From Planctomycetota bacterium (GTDB lineage: Bacteria; Planctomycetota; J058; JAJDCP01), in the NCBI GenBank assembly GCA_029260765.1, contig JAJDCP010000023.1, positions 33,375 through 97,374 on the forward strand: DNA of 64,000 nt, in the 5' to 3' direction. The position numbers and the translations under genes were made by a program. Positions within the stretch are counted from its first letter, which is position 1, and each line of letters begins with the position of its first letter. Below are positions 8,805 to 19,200 of the stretch, one piece after another. Under the pieces are notes generated by a model. That model was given only the letters and a program-made list of their open reading frames with translations. It was not told where the DNA came from and did no database searches.

Positions 8805-10781
8805 TCATTCTACCGCCACAGGCCCCGGGGACAGCAGATCTTCTTCGTCTGCAAGCCGGTCACGCTTTGTCCGCCGTGCCAGCGCCCGATCGACCACGCT
8901 GTGCAACTCTTCGAGGCGGAACGGCTTTTTCAAAGCAGCCGCAAAGCCCATGCTTTGATAGTCGTTGAGGCAGGGCCCCGACGAATAGCCACTCGCCACG
9001 ATCCCGGGGCACGCGGGATCGAGACGCCGGATCTGCTGCATGGTCTCTTCACCGCCCATCCCGCCCGGGACGGTCAGGTCCAGAATCGCCAGATCGAAGG
9101 GCCGCTGCGCGCGTTGCGCGCTGCGGAACAACTCCAAGGCCGCGGCGCCGTCCGCCGCCGCCTCGCTCTCGAAACCCAGATAGCCGAGCATCGAGACGAG
9201 CAGCTTGCGGACTGCTTCCCTGTCGTCCATGACCAACACCCGCCCGCCCTCGGCGCCAGGCGGTGCGCTCTTCGGCACCGGACGCGCCAGCGGGCGCGAT
9301 GCCGCCGGCAACAGGATCTCGAAGCAAGCCCCTCGCGCTGGGCGGGAACGCAGCTCGATCCGGCCCCCATGTTTCTGCACGATCGAGTGGACCATCGGCA
9401 GCCCCAGACCGCTGCCCTGAGGTTTGGTGGTGAAGAAGGGATCGAAGATGCGCGAGCGTAGCTCGGGGGCCACGCCGGGCCCCTCGTCTTCGAGCTCGAC
9501 CCTGACGTAACGCCCCTCGGGCAGGGAGCCGGCCTCGTCGAGCTCGAGGTTCACGGCCCGCACCCACAGCCGGCCGCCGCGCGGCATGGCCTGCACTGCA
9601 TTGAGGGCCAGGTTGTGGAACACTTGACCGAGCTGCGTTTCGTCCGCTTCGACGTGCCACAAGCCCGGCTCCGTCTGCATCTCTGCCTCGACGGCGGACC
9701 CGCGCAACGAAAACTGCACTGTCGAACGCAGCAACGCGCTGAGGGAGATCGGGCTCAGATCGGGTCTCCCGCCACGGGCAAAGGTCAACAGTTGCTGGGT
9801 GAGTCCGCGCGAGCGTTCGCAGGCGAGCAGGGCCTGGGACAACGGATCGGCGAGGTCGTGCCCCAACGCCAGGCAGTGCCCGGCCAAGGAGAGGTTGCCC
9901 TCGATGACGCAGAGCAGGTTGTTGAAGTCGTGGGCCAGGCCGCCAGCGAGAACTCCCAGGGACTCGAGCTTCTCGGTCTTGAACGCCTCTTCCTCGAGCC
10001 GCCGCCGGGTCGTGACATCCTCGAAAGCCAACACCGCCCCGGCCACCTCACCCTGCCGGTCGCGGATCGGTCCGGCCCGGCAGGTCAGCAGCCGCTCGGC
10101 ACCAGAACCTGTGCGCAGGACGGCGGGCCGTTGGAAGGTGATGAGCTCGGCACGCTGTAGAGCATCCGCCAGTGGATCGGGCACGGCTTGCCCCGTCCGC
10201 TCATCGAACAGGCGCAAGATGTCCTGCGCAGGACGTCCACAGGCATCCCCCTCAATGCCCAGGATCCGGGCGCCTGCATGGTTGAGGAAGGCGACGCAAC
10301 CGCTCTGGTCGACCGACAGGACGCCGGTCGAGACATGCTCCAACGTCACGGCCAGTTGCTCTTTCTGATGCGCCAGAGCCTGCTCGGCCTCGACCTGCTC
10401 GGTCACATCGAAGGCCGTGCCCAGCACAGCCTGCTGGCCCTCGAACTGGATGCGCGCCCCGGTGTAGTCCAGCCACCGGACAGTGCCCTGACAGGTGAGA
10501 ATCTTGACCCGGTAGCGCCGGGGGACGGCGTCTCCTTGTTGACGGGCCTGACCGCGATCCTGGACCAGCTTGCGGAAGTCGGGATGGATCATCTCCCAGA
10601 AACGCATCGCCAGCAACGCCTGCCGCGTGTACCCGGTCAAGGCCTCGGCCGCGGCGTTGGCGTAGACGTTGCGCACGCCCTGATAGATGAAGATTCCCGC
10701 CGCGGACGCTTCGCACAGCAAGCGGAAACGGTCTTCGGAGGAGTCTTCCGCAGCAGAGGTATTTTGTGGGACCTCGGGCAA
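8805..10781 (-). CDS. PAS-domain hybrid sensor histidine kinase with receiver domain
   Basis: This 658-residue predicted cytoplasmic sensor has no clear membrane helix. A PAS domain lies at about 18-130 and a second PAS-like domain at about 145-260. The dimerisation/phosphoacceptor helix has GLAHDFNNLL, with the active His near residue 285. The HATPase region carries the N-box NLALNAVQA, G1 DEGPGV and G2 GSGLGL. A C-terminal receiver domain (about 515-635) has DD near its start, the phosphoacceptor in ILDLT and the conserved Lys in LKKPF. The layout matches His-Asp kinases of the HDFNN group. The first usable codon appears to be a TTG at 10781, preceded by GGAGTG about 10 bases upstream. No separate output regulator is adjacent. 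The following gene is the tandem Usp, which may be part of the same response. Confidence 0.9.
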   Translation of the reverse strand: MPEVPQNTSAAEDSSEDRFRLLCEASAAGIFIYQGVRNVYANAAAEALTGYTRQALLAMRFWEMIHPDFRKLVQDRGQARQQGDAVPRRYRVKILTCQGTVRWLDYTGARIQFEGQQAVLGTAFDVTEQVEAEQALAHQKEQLAVTLEHVSTGVLSVDQSGCVAFLNHAGARILGIEGDACGRPAQDILRLFDERTGQAVPDPLADALQRAELITFQRPAVLRTGSGAERLLTCRAGPIRDRQGEVAGAVLAFEDVTTRRRLEEEAFKTEKLESLGVLAGGLAHDFNNLLCVIEGNLSLAGHCLALGHDLADPLSQALLACERSRGLTQQLLTFARGGRPDLSPISLSALLRSTVQFSLRGSAVEAEMQTEPGLWHVEADETQLGQVFHNLALNAVQAMPRGGRLWVRAVNLELDEAGSLPEGRYVRVELEDEGPGVAPELRSRIFDPFFTTKPQGSGLGLPMVHSIVQKHGGRIELRSRPARGACFEILLPAASRPLARPVPKSAPPGAEGGRVLVMDDREAVRKLLVSMLGYLGFESEAAADGAAALELFRSAQRAQRPFDLAILDLTVPGGMGGEETMQQIRRLDPACPGIVASGYSSGPCLNDYQSMGFAAALKKPFRLEELHSVVDRALARRTKRDRLADEEDLLSPGPVAVE

Positions 10782-11104
10782 GGTTCAAACACTCCGAATG
10801 GGGAGAAGGTTTGCTGGGTCAGACCCTCACGCGCAGAGTATACCCGCCAGAGGCGGGCAGATGCTGGCGAGCTTGAAAACCCGACTCTCTCAGAGACTGT
10901 CTCACGGAACGAAGAATGACGTCGGATCGGTGGTAGATTTCAACCGTACGGGGCTCTGCGAAGTGCAGGAATTTCTGACTTTTCTTTTTGTAGGGGAGGG
11001 GTTTACCCCCTCCTACAGGCGTCTCGGGCGGGGGTAAACCCCGCCCCTACATGACAACCCAAACCAATCTGACGGTGGAAACCCGTACCGCGAGACAGTT
11101 TCTC
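10782..11104. other. Intergenic region between uvrC and the histidine kinase
   Basis: No convincing gene lies here. The region separates the end of uvrC from the start of the histidine kinase gene on the same strand, so it should contain the kinase promoter. It also holds the palindromic repeat element at 10989-11052, which is listed separately. Confidence 0.6.
10989..11052. repeat. Palindromic G/C-run repeat element (REP/MITE-like)
   Basis: The outer arms at 10989-11010 and 11031-11052 are inverted copies (TGTAGGGG[A/C]GGGGTTTACC plus two or more C) with one mismatch in 22 positions. The first arm also folds on itself with an inner copy ending at 11017. The 20-bp centre is not part of the outer stem. 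The G-run/TTTACC/C-run design is that of a short mobile palindromic repeat rather than of a simple terminator. It could still end the uvrBC transcript. Confidence 0.75.
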
Positions 11105-12964
11105 TCAGCCCGCCGCTTCGGCGTGCAGATCGAGAAACGCGCGCACCTCGGCCGCCAATTTGTCCGAGAAACCTGGAACCTGCGCGAAGTCCTCCGCGCG
11201 CGCACGCTTGACCCCTTTCAGGCTGCCGAAGGCCTTGAGCAGCGCCTTCTTGCGCTTGGGCCCCACACCGGGGATCTCGTCGAGCAGGCTCTTCAGGTTG
11301 CGCCGCTGACGCAGCTCTCGGTGGTACTCGATGGCGAACCGGTGGGCTTCGTCGCGGATGCGCTCGACCAGGTGCCGCTCCGGCGTGCCGCGCGGCAGCT
11401 CGCGGGCCTCGCGGTCGCCGGGCAGGAAGATACGCTCCTCGCTGCCCTGGGCTGTGCGCGCCTTGGCGATGGCCGCCAGCATCACCTCATCCTCGAGCCC
11501 GGCTTCGCGTACGACCTCGACCGCCTTGCCCAGCTGGCCCTTGCCGCCGTCGACCAGGATCAGGTCTGGCAGGGCCTCACCCTTGAAGCTGGCCCTCAGC
11601 CTGCGCCCGAGCACCTCCGCCATCATGCCGAAATCGTCGTCGCGGCGCGCCTCTTTGATCTTGTAGCGCCGGTAACCGGACTTCTGCGGCAGACCGCCCT
11701 CGAAGCGCACCTGCGAAGCGACCGCGGCGCTGCCCATCAGGTGGGAGTTGTCGAAGCACTCGATGCTCCATGGCAGGCGCGCCAGCCCCACACGCTGTTG
11801 CAGAGCCTGCAGCAGCTCTCGCCGCTCGCGGCGCTGTTGTTCGCCGTGGCGCAGCACGCGCTCAGCGTTGGCGCGCGCCATCTGCAGCAGCTCCCACTTC
11901 TCGCCGCGCTGCGGCTGCACGATCGAGACCTTGCTGCCGTGGCGGTTGCTGAGGAACTCGAGCAGCTGCCCGACATCGCGGGGCTCGGCGGGTACCAGCA
12001 CCTCGCGCACCGGCGGGTTGCCGTGCGCCACGTAGAACTGGCTCAAGAACCCGGCCCACAGGTCGGGAGCGGCCAGCTCGCTGCTGAAGCTGTAGCTGCG
12101 GGCCGAGACCAGCTTGCCGTCCCGGACAAACAGCGCCTGCACGCAGGCCTGCCCGCCCACCCTCGCGGCCGCGAACACATCACGGTCGCCCTGGTTGTGG
12201 CGCTGCACTTTCTGGGGCACCAGCGTCTTCTCGACCGCGCTGATCTGGTCGCGGGCACGGGCGGCCGCCTCGTACTCCATCTGTTCCGCCAGCTCCTGCA
12301 TTTTGGCGCGCAGCACGTCGAGCAGGTCGCTCTTGCGGCCGGCGAGGAAATCGACCACGCCGCCGACCTGCTCGGCGTACTGCTGACGGTCGACAAGCCC
12401 GACGCAGGGCGCGGTGCAACGCCCGATCTGGTGCTCGAGGCAGGGCCGCGAGCGGTTGTTCAGCTCGGCGTCGCTGCAGGTGCGCAGCTTGTAGTGCAGG
12501 CCGAGGATGCGCAGCGTCTTGCGCACAGCGCTCGCCGAGCTGTACGGCCCGAAATAGGTCGCCTTGTCGCGGCGCGGGCGGCGCACCACCTGGATGCGGG
12601 GGAACTTGTGGCGGGTGTTGATGCGCAGGCTGACGAAGGTCTTGTCATCGACCAGCTTGATGTTGTAGCGCGGCTTGTGGCGCTTGATCAGGTTGTTCTC
12701 GAGGATGAAGGCTTCGGTCTCGTTGCCCGTGCTCAACACCTCGAAGTCGGCCGTCTTGCGCACGATGAAGGGGTAGAAGATGCGGCCATCATCAGCTTGC
12801 CGGAAGTAGCTGCGCACCCGGGCCCGCAGGCTCTTGGCCTTGCCGACGTAGATCACACGCCCCTTGGCATCTTTGAACAGATACACTCCGGGGCTGGTGG
12901 GCAAGCCTTCCAGTTTGCGCTCGAGGCGCTGCGCTGTGCTGAGCTCTTCCTCGGCCCCCGGCAT
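11105..12964 (-). CDS. uvrC: Excinuclease ABC subunit C
   Basis: UvrC makes the 3' and 5' incisions in nucleotide excision repair. The protein has 619 residues, normal for the family. It has the N-terminal GIY-YIG domain (PGVYLF and VIYVGKAKSLR, about 25-100), a Cys-containing segment, a UVR motif (YEAAARARDQI near 210-225), the RNase H-like endonuclease region (IECFDNSH and LILVDGGKGQ) and C-terminal helix-hairpin-helix motifs (IPGVGPKRKK). It starts 17 bp after the uvrB stop, so the two form a uvrBC operon, an arrangement that lets the damage-bound UvrB recruit UvrC. Confidence 0.98.
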   Translation of the reverse strand: MPGAEEELSTAQRLERKLEGLPTSPGVYLFKDAKGRVIYVGKAKSLRARVRSYFRQADDGRIFYPFIVRKTADFEVLSTGNETEAFILENNLIKRHKPRYNIKLVDDKTFVSLRINTRHKFPRIQVVRRPRRDKATYFGPYSSASAVRKTLRILGLHYKLRTCSDAELNNRSRPCLEHQIGRCTAPCVGLVDRQQYAEQVGGVVDFLAGRKSDLLDVLRAKMQELAEQMEYEAAARARDQISAVEKTLVPQKVQRHNQGDRDVFAAARVGGQACVQALFVRDGKLVSARSYSFSSELAAPDLWAGFLSQFYVAHGNPPVREVLVPAEPRDVGQLLEFLSNRHGSKVSIVQPQRGEKWELLQMARANAERVLRHGEQQRRERRELLQALQQRVGLARLPWSIECFDNSHLMGSAAVASQVRFEGGLPQKSGYRRYKIKEARRDDDFGMMAEVLGRRLRASFKGEALPDLILVDGGKGQLGKAVEVVREAGLEDEVMLAAIAKARTAQGSEERIFLPGDREARELPRGTPERHLVERIRDEAHRFAIEYHRELRQRRNLKSLLDEIPGVGPKRKKALLKAFGSLKGVKRARAEDFAQVPGFSDKLAAEVRAFLDLHAEAAG

Positions 12965-12981
12965 CTGTCCTCCTCCGCCGC

Positions 12982-14976
<1,995 letters not shown>

Positions 14977-15370
14977 CGCGGCTCCTGCTGCGGGCTGTGC
15001 AGTGCATCAAGCCTGGCTGCGGTCGAACTGTCAAGGGGCCGCGGAGAGTCGTCGCCTGGAGGGCCTGGAAGGCCGCTCGGTGGGGCGGGGATGGCCGACC
15101 CTGGGCAGGAAGTAAAGTGCAGCCGCGCCATCGTCCGGCTGGTGAAGAACTGCCGCCTGCACGATCTGCTCGGCCCGGCCACCCTCTCCTCCGCGCGTTG
15201 TGCTCAAGAAAAATTGGAAATGCCTGTCTCCTTGAGATTCTGGAACAGCTGTTTCACCACTGCGTCAGGATACCACAGCCCCTGGCGAGCCCTGGACGCG
15301 GTCCAAGGATAGTGCTCTACCTATGGCTTGGAAAAGAGTGCAGTGCCCCAGATTGCCTTGAGGGCCAAGC
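14977..15370. other. Intergenic region upstream of uvrB and of the truncated membrane ORF
   Basis: No credible coding frame is visible. The region separates the minus-strand uvrBC operon from the plus-strand remnant region and should contain the uvrB promoter. The near-palindrome TGGAACAGCTGTTTCA at 15241-15256 is the only site of note and resembles a LexA-type operator with one mismatch. Confidence 0.5.
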
Positions 15371-15943
15371 ATGAAGCCAGAGACGCTCGAAAAGTCGCCC
15401 ACAACGGGACCCACCGTCTGGGAGGTCAGCCGCTGGCCCCTGGTGGTCTTGACGGGCGCCGCCGTGCTGGGGCTGGGCCTGTGGGCCTCATGGCTGATGT
15501 CTCAGCACATGGATTTGATGCTGATACTTCGGCGCCTTTCGCTTCCGCTGTCCCTACCTATCATTCTGGGCTTGAATGGGTTGGAGAACTGGTGGGTCCG
15601 GCGCAGCATGAGGCGCAAGATCGCGGAGTCGGCAGGGTTTCAAGGCTTCGACGTCTACCAGTTCCCCTATGACCCAGACACGCCGGTCGTCTGCCTGGAT
15701 GAGCTGAGCAAGCAATTGGTGGCCGAGGTCAGGGCTCCGATACCGCCAGCACCCGACCGAGCAGCGCGAGTCGACTATCAGTACAAACGCCACGGCGTCG
15801 CAAACGTCTTCATGTTCACTGAACCGCTTGCGGGCTGGCGGTCAGTGTCGGTGGGGGACGAGAGTGGACTGGGCGCAGGCCGTGCACAAGTTGCTGTATG
15901 TGCGGTATCCAAAGGCTCGCGTGGTCCGACTGGTGCTCGATAA
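15371..15943 (+). pseudogene. Membrane-segment ORF fused in frame to an IS630 transposase remnant
   Basis: The open frame encodes 190 residues, but only the first ~93 are likely to be original host sequence. They contain two hydrophobic segments (about 24-44 and 52-68) followed by a basic loop (WWVRRSMRRK). From residue 94 (base 15650) the frame reads directly into the catalytic part of an IS630-type transposase (DVYQFPYDP, VVCLDE). The last ~35 residues follow a frameshift and have no meaning. The start at 15371 has GAGGG before it. The membrane part is not recognised. It looks like a gene cut by insertion of, or recombination with, the element. Confidence 0.6.
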
Positions 15944-16252
15944 CCTCAACACGCACAGCCTGGGGTCGTTGTATGAAACATTCACGCCGGAGGAGGCCCG
16001 TCGGCTCGCAAAGCGGTTGGAGCTGCACTACACGGCAGCTGGTTGAATATCGCGGAACTGGAGCTCAGCGTGCTCAGCAGGCAGTGCCTCGACCGAAGGA
16101 TCGCGACGAAGGAAGAACTTGCCGCGGAAGTGCATTCGTGGCTGGAGGAGCGGAACAATTCTACCGTTGGCGCCGACTGGCAGTTCATGACCGCCGATGC
16201 CCGTGTCAAGCTCAAGAGGCTCTACCCAGACCCGAAACTCTCCGCAAGCTGA
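15650..16252 (+). pseudogene. IS630-family transposase remnant, twice frameshifted
   Basis: The C-terminal half of an IS630 DDE transposase is spread over three frames. Frame one has VVCLDELSKQLV, DYQYKRHG and NVFMFTEPLAG. After a shift near 15850, frame two has DWAQAVHKLL, LVLDNLNTH and LYETFTPEEARRL. After a deletion of about 10 bases at 16030-16043, where the family normally has HYTPKHxSWLN, frame three has NIAELELSVLSRQCLDRRI and ends KLKRLYPD. The N-terminal DNA-binding domain is absent and no terminal inverted repeats were recognised. The element cannot be active. Two further interrupted or repeat-borne sequences close by show that this is a site of accumulated insertions. Confidence 0.88.
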
Positions 16253-16313
16253 CTTTTCTGACGGCGGCGGAATCTACCATGCCGGATCCACCACAGTAGA
16301 GCGGATTCGAAAT

Positions 16314-16771
16314 ACCGCGGAGGCGCAGAGAGCGCTGAGGGCCGCCAGCGTAGCGCGTGGCGCTCAACTCCATCACCGAAGCGATCATTGGCGCAGCGAT
16401 CACGGTCCATCGGGCCCGGATTGCTGGAGTCGGTATACCAAACGTGTCTGGCTCACCAACTTCGTAAGCTTGGACACAAGGTCGATCGTCAGAAATCGCT
16501 GCCGATCGTATTCGACGATCTGCATGTAAAAAACGCCTTCCGCCTCGACCTGGACGTCGACAACAAAGTGTTCGTTGAGATCAAGGCCGTGAACCTCAAG
16601 CCCGTCCATGAGGCCCATCTATCTTCGGCTCGCCAAGCGCCCGGTCGGTCTGCTCCTGAATTTCAACGTTTTCACCGGAATCCGCAGACTCGTCAACGAA
16701 TTCCCCAGGTAGTCATCATTGGCCCTCAGCGGTACTCTGCGGCCCACGCGCTGCGCTGGCGCCTCCGCGGT
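16314..16771. repeat. Inverted-repeat-bounded GxxExxY cassette, copy 1
   Basis: ACCGCGGAGGCGC at 16314-16326 recurs inverted and perfect at 16759-16771. Just inside each end the same words (GCGCTGAGGGCC-like and CAGCG[T/C]AGCGCGTGG) occur again in different order. The frameshifted GxxExxY gene lies between them. The boundaries are those of a unit that was moved as a whole. No transposase is encoded inside it. Confidence 0.65.
16357..16712 (+). pseudogene. GxxExxY family protein, frameshifted (copy 1)
   Basis: The family is a small (about 125 residue) conserved protein named for its GxxExxY motif; its biochemical role is not established to my knowledge. The N-terminus NSITEAIIGAAITVHR is read in one frame. 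After a deletion just before the motif, the next frame gives GPGLLESVYQTCLAHQLRKL, VFDDLHVKNAFRLDL and VEIKAVNLKPVHEAHL. A second shift at about 16625 gives RLAKRPVGLLLNFNVFTGIRRLVNEFP before TAG at 16712. All conserved parts survive, so the damage is recent or the first shift is tolerated. The first break falls at the same point as in copy 2 near 61.8 kb. Confidence 0.85.
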
Positions 16772-16824
16772 TTCTCAGGCTTCGCAGATGGGTCGTACCA
16801 ACAATTCCTGTAGGCGACGCGGCG

Positions 16825-18684
16825 CTAGGGAAAGGGGAGCTCAAGCTCGACCTGCTCGATGCCTTCGGGGACGACGCAGAGCTGTAAGGGGCCTTCGCGC
16901 CTCAAGCTGCCGCGGGCCTGGAATGTGTAGCTCCCGGGTAGAAGCTGGATCGAGAACGTTCCGTCCGCGGCGACCTTGACATTGGCCGTGACGTGGAATC
17001 CGTGCGTCACCTCGTCGACTCTCACGTAAGCCGGACGCACTGTGTCGAACACGACACGTCCTGCGACCCGCACCGCAGGTTCGAGGCGTCGCTCGAGGCG
17101 CCGGGTCTCACCGAGAGAGAGCTCGACCTGCTCGAGCAACCCGGCTCCGTCGCCAGACTGACGAACCCAGAGTCGCTGCGCACCGTCGATGGGACCCGTC
17201 AGGCACACGACCTGTGTGTCGCCCCCGACCCGTTCCCCGGCCTGGGCAGTGCGACGGTGGTCGTCACGGAGCTTTGCCTGCAGGTAGCTCCCGGGGGTGC
17301 AGCCGGTCACGACGAGCTCGAGCACCGTCGGTGAATGGACGCGGATCACGAGGTCGGCGACGTCTTCGCCGGGTGCGAGGTCGACCACGGCGGTCTCGGC
17401 AGTGACCTTCCCGCTGGTGTGGACCACCAGGTAGTGCTCGCCCGCGCGCAGCTCGGGGAAGTGGAACGCGCCGTTTGCGTCCAACGACGCCTGCGGACCG
17501 CTGCTTCGTCTCCAGTACGCGACCGCCGTTCCCTTGCTGACGGGCTCACCGAGCTCGTCGACGACCCATCCCGAGATGGAGCCGGCGCGCTCGACCTGGA
17601 AGTCGCGATGGTGAACTCCAGGCTCCTCGATCGAAGCGAGAGTGCCCTGCCAGCTCTCCGCTCCCGTGCACTCGACCACGACATCGATCGGCTCGGGGGA
17701 CGGCTCGAAGGCCCAGGTCGCGTACTCGCCGTGGCGTATGTATCCATTCCGGAGGTATGTCCCCCCGCGTGTGAGACGCACCTCGCCACTCTGGACGGGC
17801 GCTCCGTCGGCGCTGAGCACTGTCCCGGTCAGCGAGACGCCACGGTCGAGCCCGATCGCGAGCGGTGCATCGTCGCCGCTGACGAGGATGTCGCATTGAT
17901 GGACGAGGTACGCGTCCCGCTTCCGAACCTCGAGCCCCCAGGCTCCGGGCATCAAGGCCGGCAGTGTGAACTCGCCCGCGGCGTCGGTCTTCGCTTTGGT
18001 CTGCCCAAAGACCACGGGGACCGTTGGATCGGTCAGCAGCGTCGCGTCGATGAAGGCGCCTGCGACCGGGAGGCCGGTGTCGTTGGCGAAGACGCGTCCG
18101 CGCAGGGACAACCCCTGGGTCAACACCAGCACCACCCCCACCAAGGTCTCATCCTCGCCAAGGGTGAAGGTGTGCTTCCCCGAGTCGAGCAGACCTTCAT
18201 AACACGCGAACAACGTCAGCTCCCCAGCGGGCAGCCCGGCCTGCTCGAAGTGACCCAGCGCGTCGGTTTTGAGGTCCCGACCGAACCGTTCGACACGGAC
18301 ATTGACCCGCGCCTCCGCGAGCGGCGACCCGTGCTCATCGAGCACGCGCCCCGAGACGCTCGCGTCGCCCAGAGGCTCGAGCTCCCTGCGGCGCGGGTCA
18401 TCTTCGCGAGGCGCCGAGGTCGGGGACTCAGGAACAGGTGTGGTCCCGGCTTCCGGAGTGGGGGGTGGTTTGGCAGTCTGGCGCGCGTCGTCGGTCCCTG
18501 CAGGCGGAGGCGGAGGAACCGACACGGGCACTGCGGCGGCGTCGGAGTTGGGCCGTTCCGGGGGTGCTTCCGTAACCTGAGGTGGAGGGACAGGGATGGT
18601 CGGCGCAGCCCACCACAGGCTGAGCAGGAGCCCCACGACGGCCAGGGCTCCTACGGCAAGACCTTGGCGCGTCGAGCGATGCAT
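16825..18684 (-). CDS. Exported repeat protein with carboxypeptidase-regulatory-like domains
   Basis: This 619-residue protein has an N-terminal membrane anchor or signal (about 8-27), a Pro-rich linker (about 30-100) and then a series of beta-sandwich repeats of the CarboxypepD_reg type. Recurring units show the pattern SGRVLDEHGSPLAEA, RGRVFANDTGLPVAGA, TGTVLSADGAPVQSG and SGWVVDELGEPVSKG, each followed by a D-A-x-G-x-F strand. Such proteins sit on the cell surface or in the periplasm and are usually taken to be structural or adhesive; no catalytic motif is seen. The ATG at 18684 lies inside the end of a possible small upstream ORF. Function unknown. Confidence 0.8.
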   Translation of the reverse strand: MHRSTRQGLAVGALAVVGLLLSLWWAAPTIPVPPPQVTEAPPERPNSDAAAVPVSVPPPPPAGTDDARQTAKPPPTPEAGTTPVPESPTSAPREDDPRRRELEPLGDASVSGRVLDEHGSPLAEARVNVRVERFGRDLKTDALGHFEQAGLPAGELTLFACYEGLLDSGKHTFTLGEDETLVGVVLVLTQGLSLRGRVFANDTGLPVAGAFIDATLLTDPTVPVVFGQTKAKTDAAGEFTLPALMPGAWGLEVRKRDAYLVHQCDILVSGDDAPLAIGLDRGVSLTGTVLSADGAPVQSGEVRLTRGGTYLRNGYIRHGEYATWAFEPSPEPIDVVVECTGAESWQGTLASIEEPGVHHRDFQVERAGSISGWVVDELGEPVSKGTAVAYWRRSSGPQASLDANGAFHFPELRAGEHYLVVHTSGKVTAETAVVDLAPGEDVADLVIRVHSPTVLELVVTGCTPGSYLQAKLRDDHRRTAQAGERVGGDTQVVCLTGPIDGAQRLWVRQSGDGAGLLEQVELSLGETRRLERRLEPAVRVAGRVVFDTVRPAYVRVDEVTHGFHVTANVKVAADGTFSIQLLPGSYTFQARGSLRREGPLQLCVVPEGIEQVELELPFP

Positions 18685-18989
18685 CGTGAACTCCTGGCGG
18701 ACAGCCCTCGTCCAGGGTACGCGGCAAGATTCTGGCCGGCAACCCGAAGCCGTCCTGCTGAAGCTCCGGGTGTGAGGTCGTGCCAGAGATGCGGTCCGCC
18801 TTCCACGACATCATCCTCGGCGAGACACAGCACCCGCATGGCCTGATCGCTGACGTGTTGCGCCGGGCCAGGAGGGAAGCGCCCTTGCGCCCGGACGCGC
18901 AAGACCTCGCGGCCAACATGCGCGCAGCGCTGGCCGGCGAGTGGACCGGCGATGGGGGAGCGCAGCAGGAATTCGAACAGCTCGTGCAT
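18651..18989 (-). CDS. Possible small protein of unknown function
   Basis: This is a 112-codon frame on the minus strand starting MHELFEFLLRSP, with GCGGAGACC upstream of the ATG. It overlaps the start of the repeat protein by 34 bp, as expected for translationally coupled genes. Codon use in the first ~80 codons favours G/C at third positions. The C-terminal part (ARRAKVLP) is the shadow of the next gene. A competing plus-strand frame covers 18780-19127. No domain is recognised, and the call rests only on frame, start and coupling. Confidence 0.3.
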   Translation of the reverse strand: MHELFEFLLRSPIAGPLAGQRCAHVGREVLRVRAQGRFPPGPAQHVSDQAMRVLCLAEDDVVEGGPHLWHDLTPGASAGRLRVAGQNLAAYPGRGLSARSSRCIARRAKVLP

Positions 18990-19200
18990 CGCTGGTCTCC
19001 GCGTCCTTCGAAGGCGCTCTGGAGTATGCGCCGCCCGGCTGTGGCGTGTCCAGCCTGCGGGGGGAGCAGTCTCGGGGGGAGGGAAGAGGAGGGCCGGCGC
19101 TCAGCCGGCACCCTTGATTCGTGCTGAGTGACGTGCGCGCTGCGCTGGGCGTCGCCGCGGCCTGGGGGCTCGGCGCGCGGGCTGACGTGACCTGTCGGGC

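Noticed and set aside
15243..15254. LexA-like box for uvrB
   Set aside because: Not called as a site because it has one mismatch and lies about 265 bp from the start codon; only mentioned in the gene entries.
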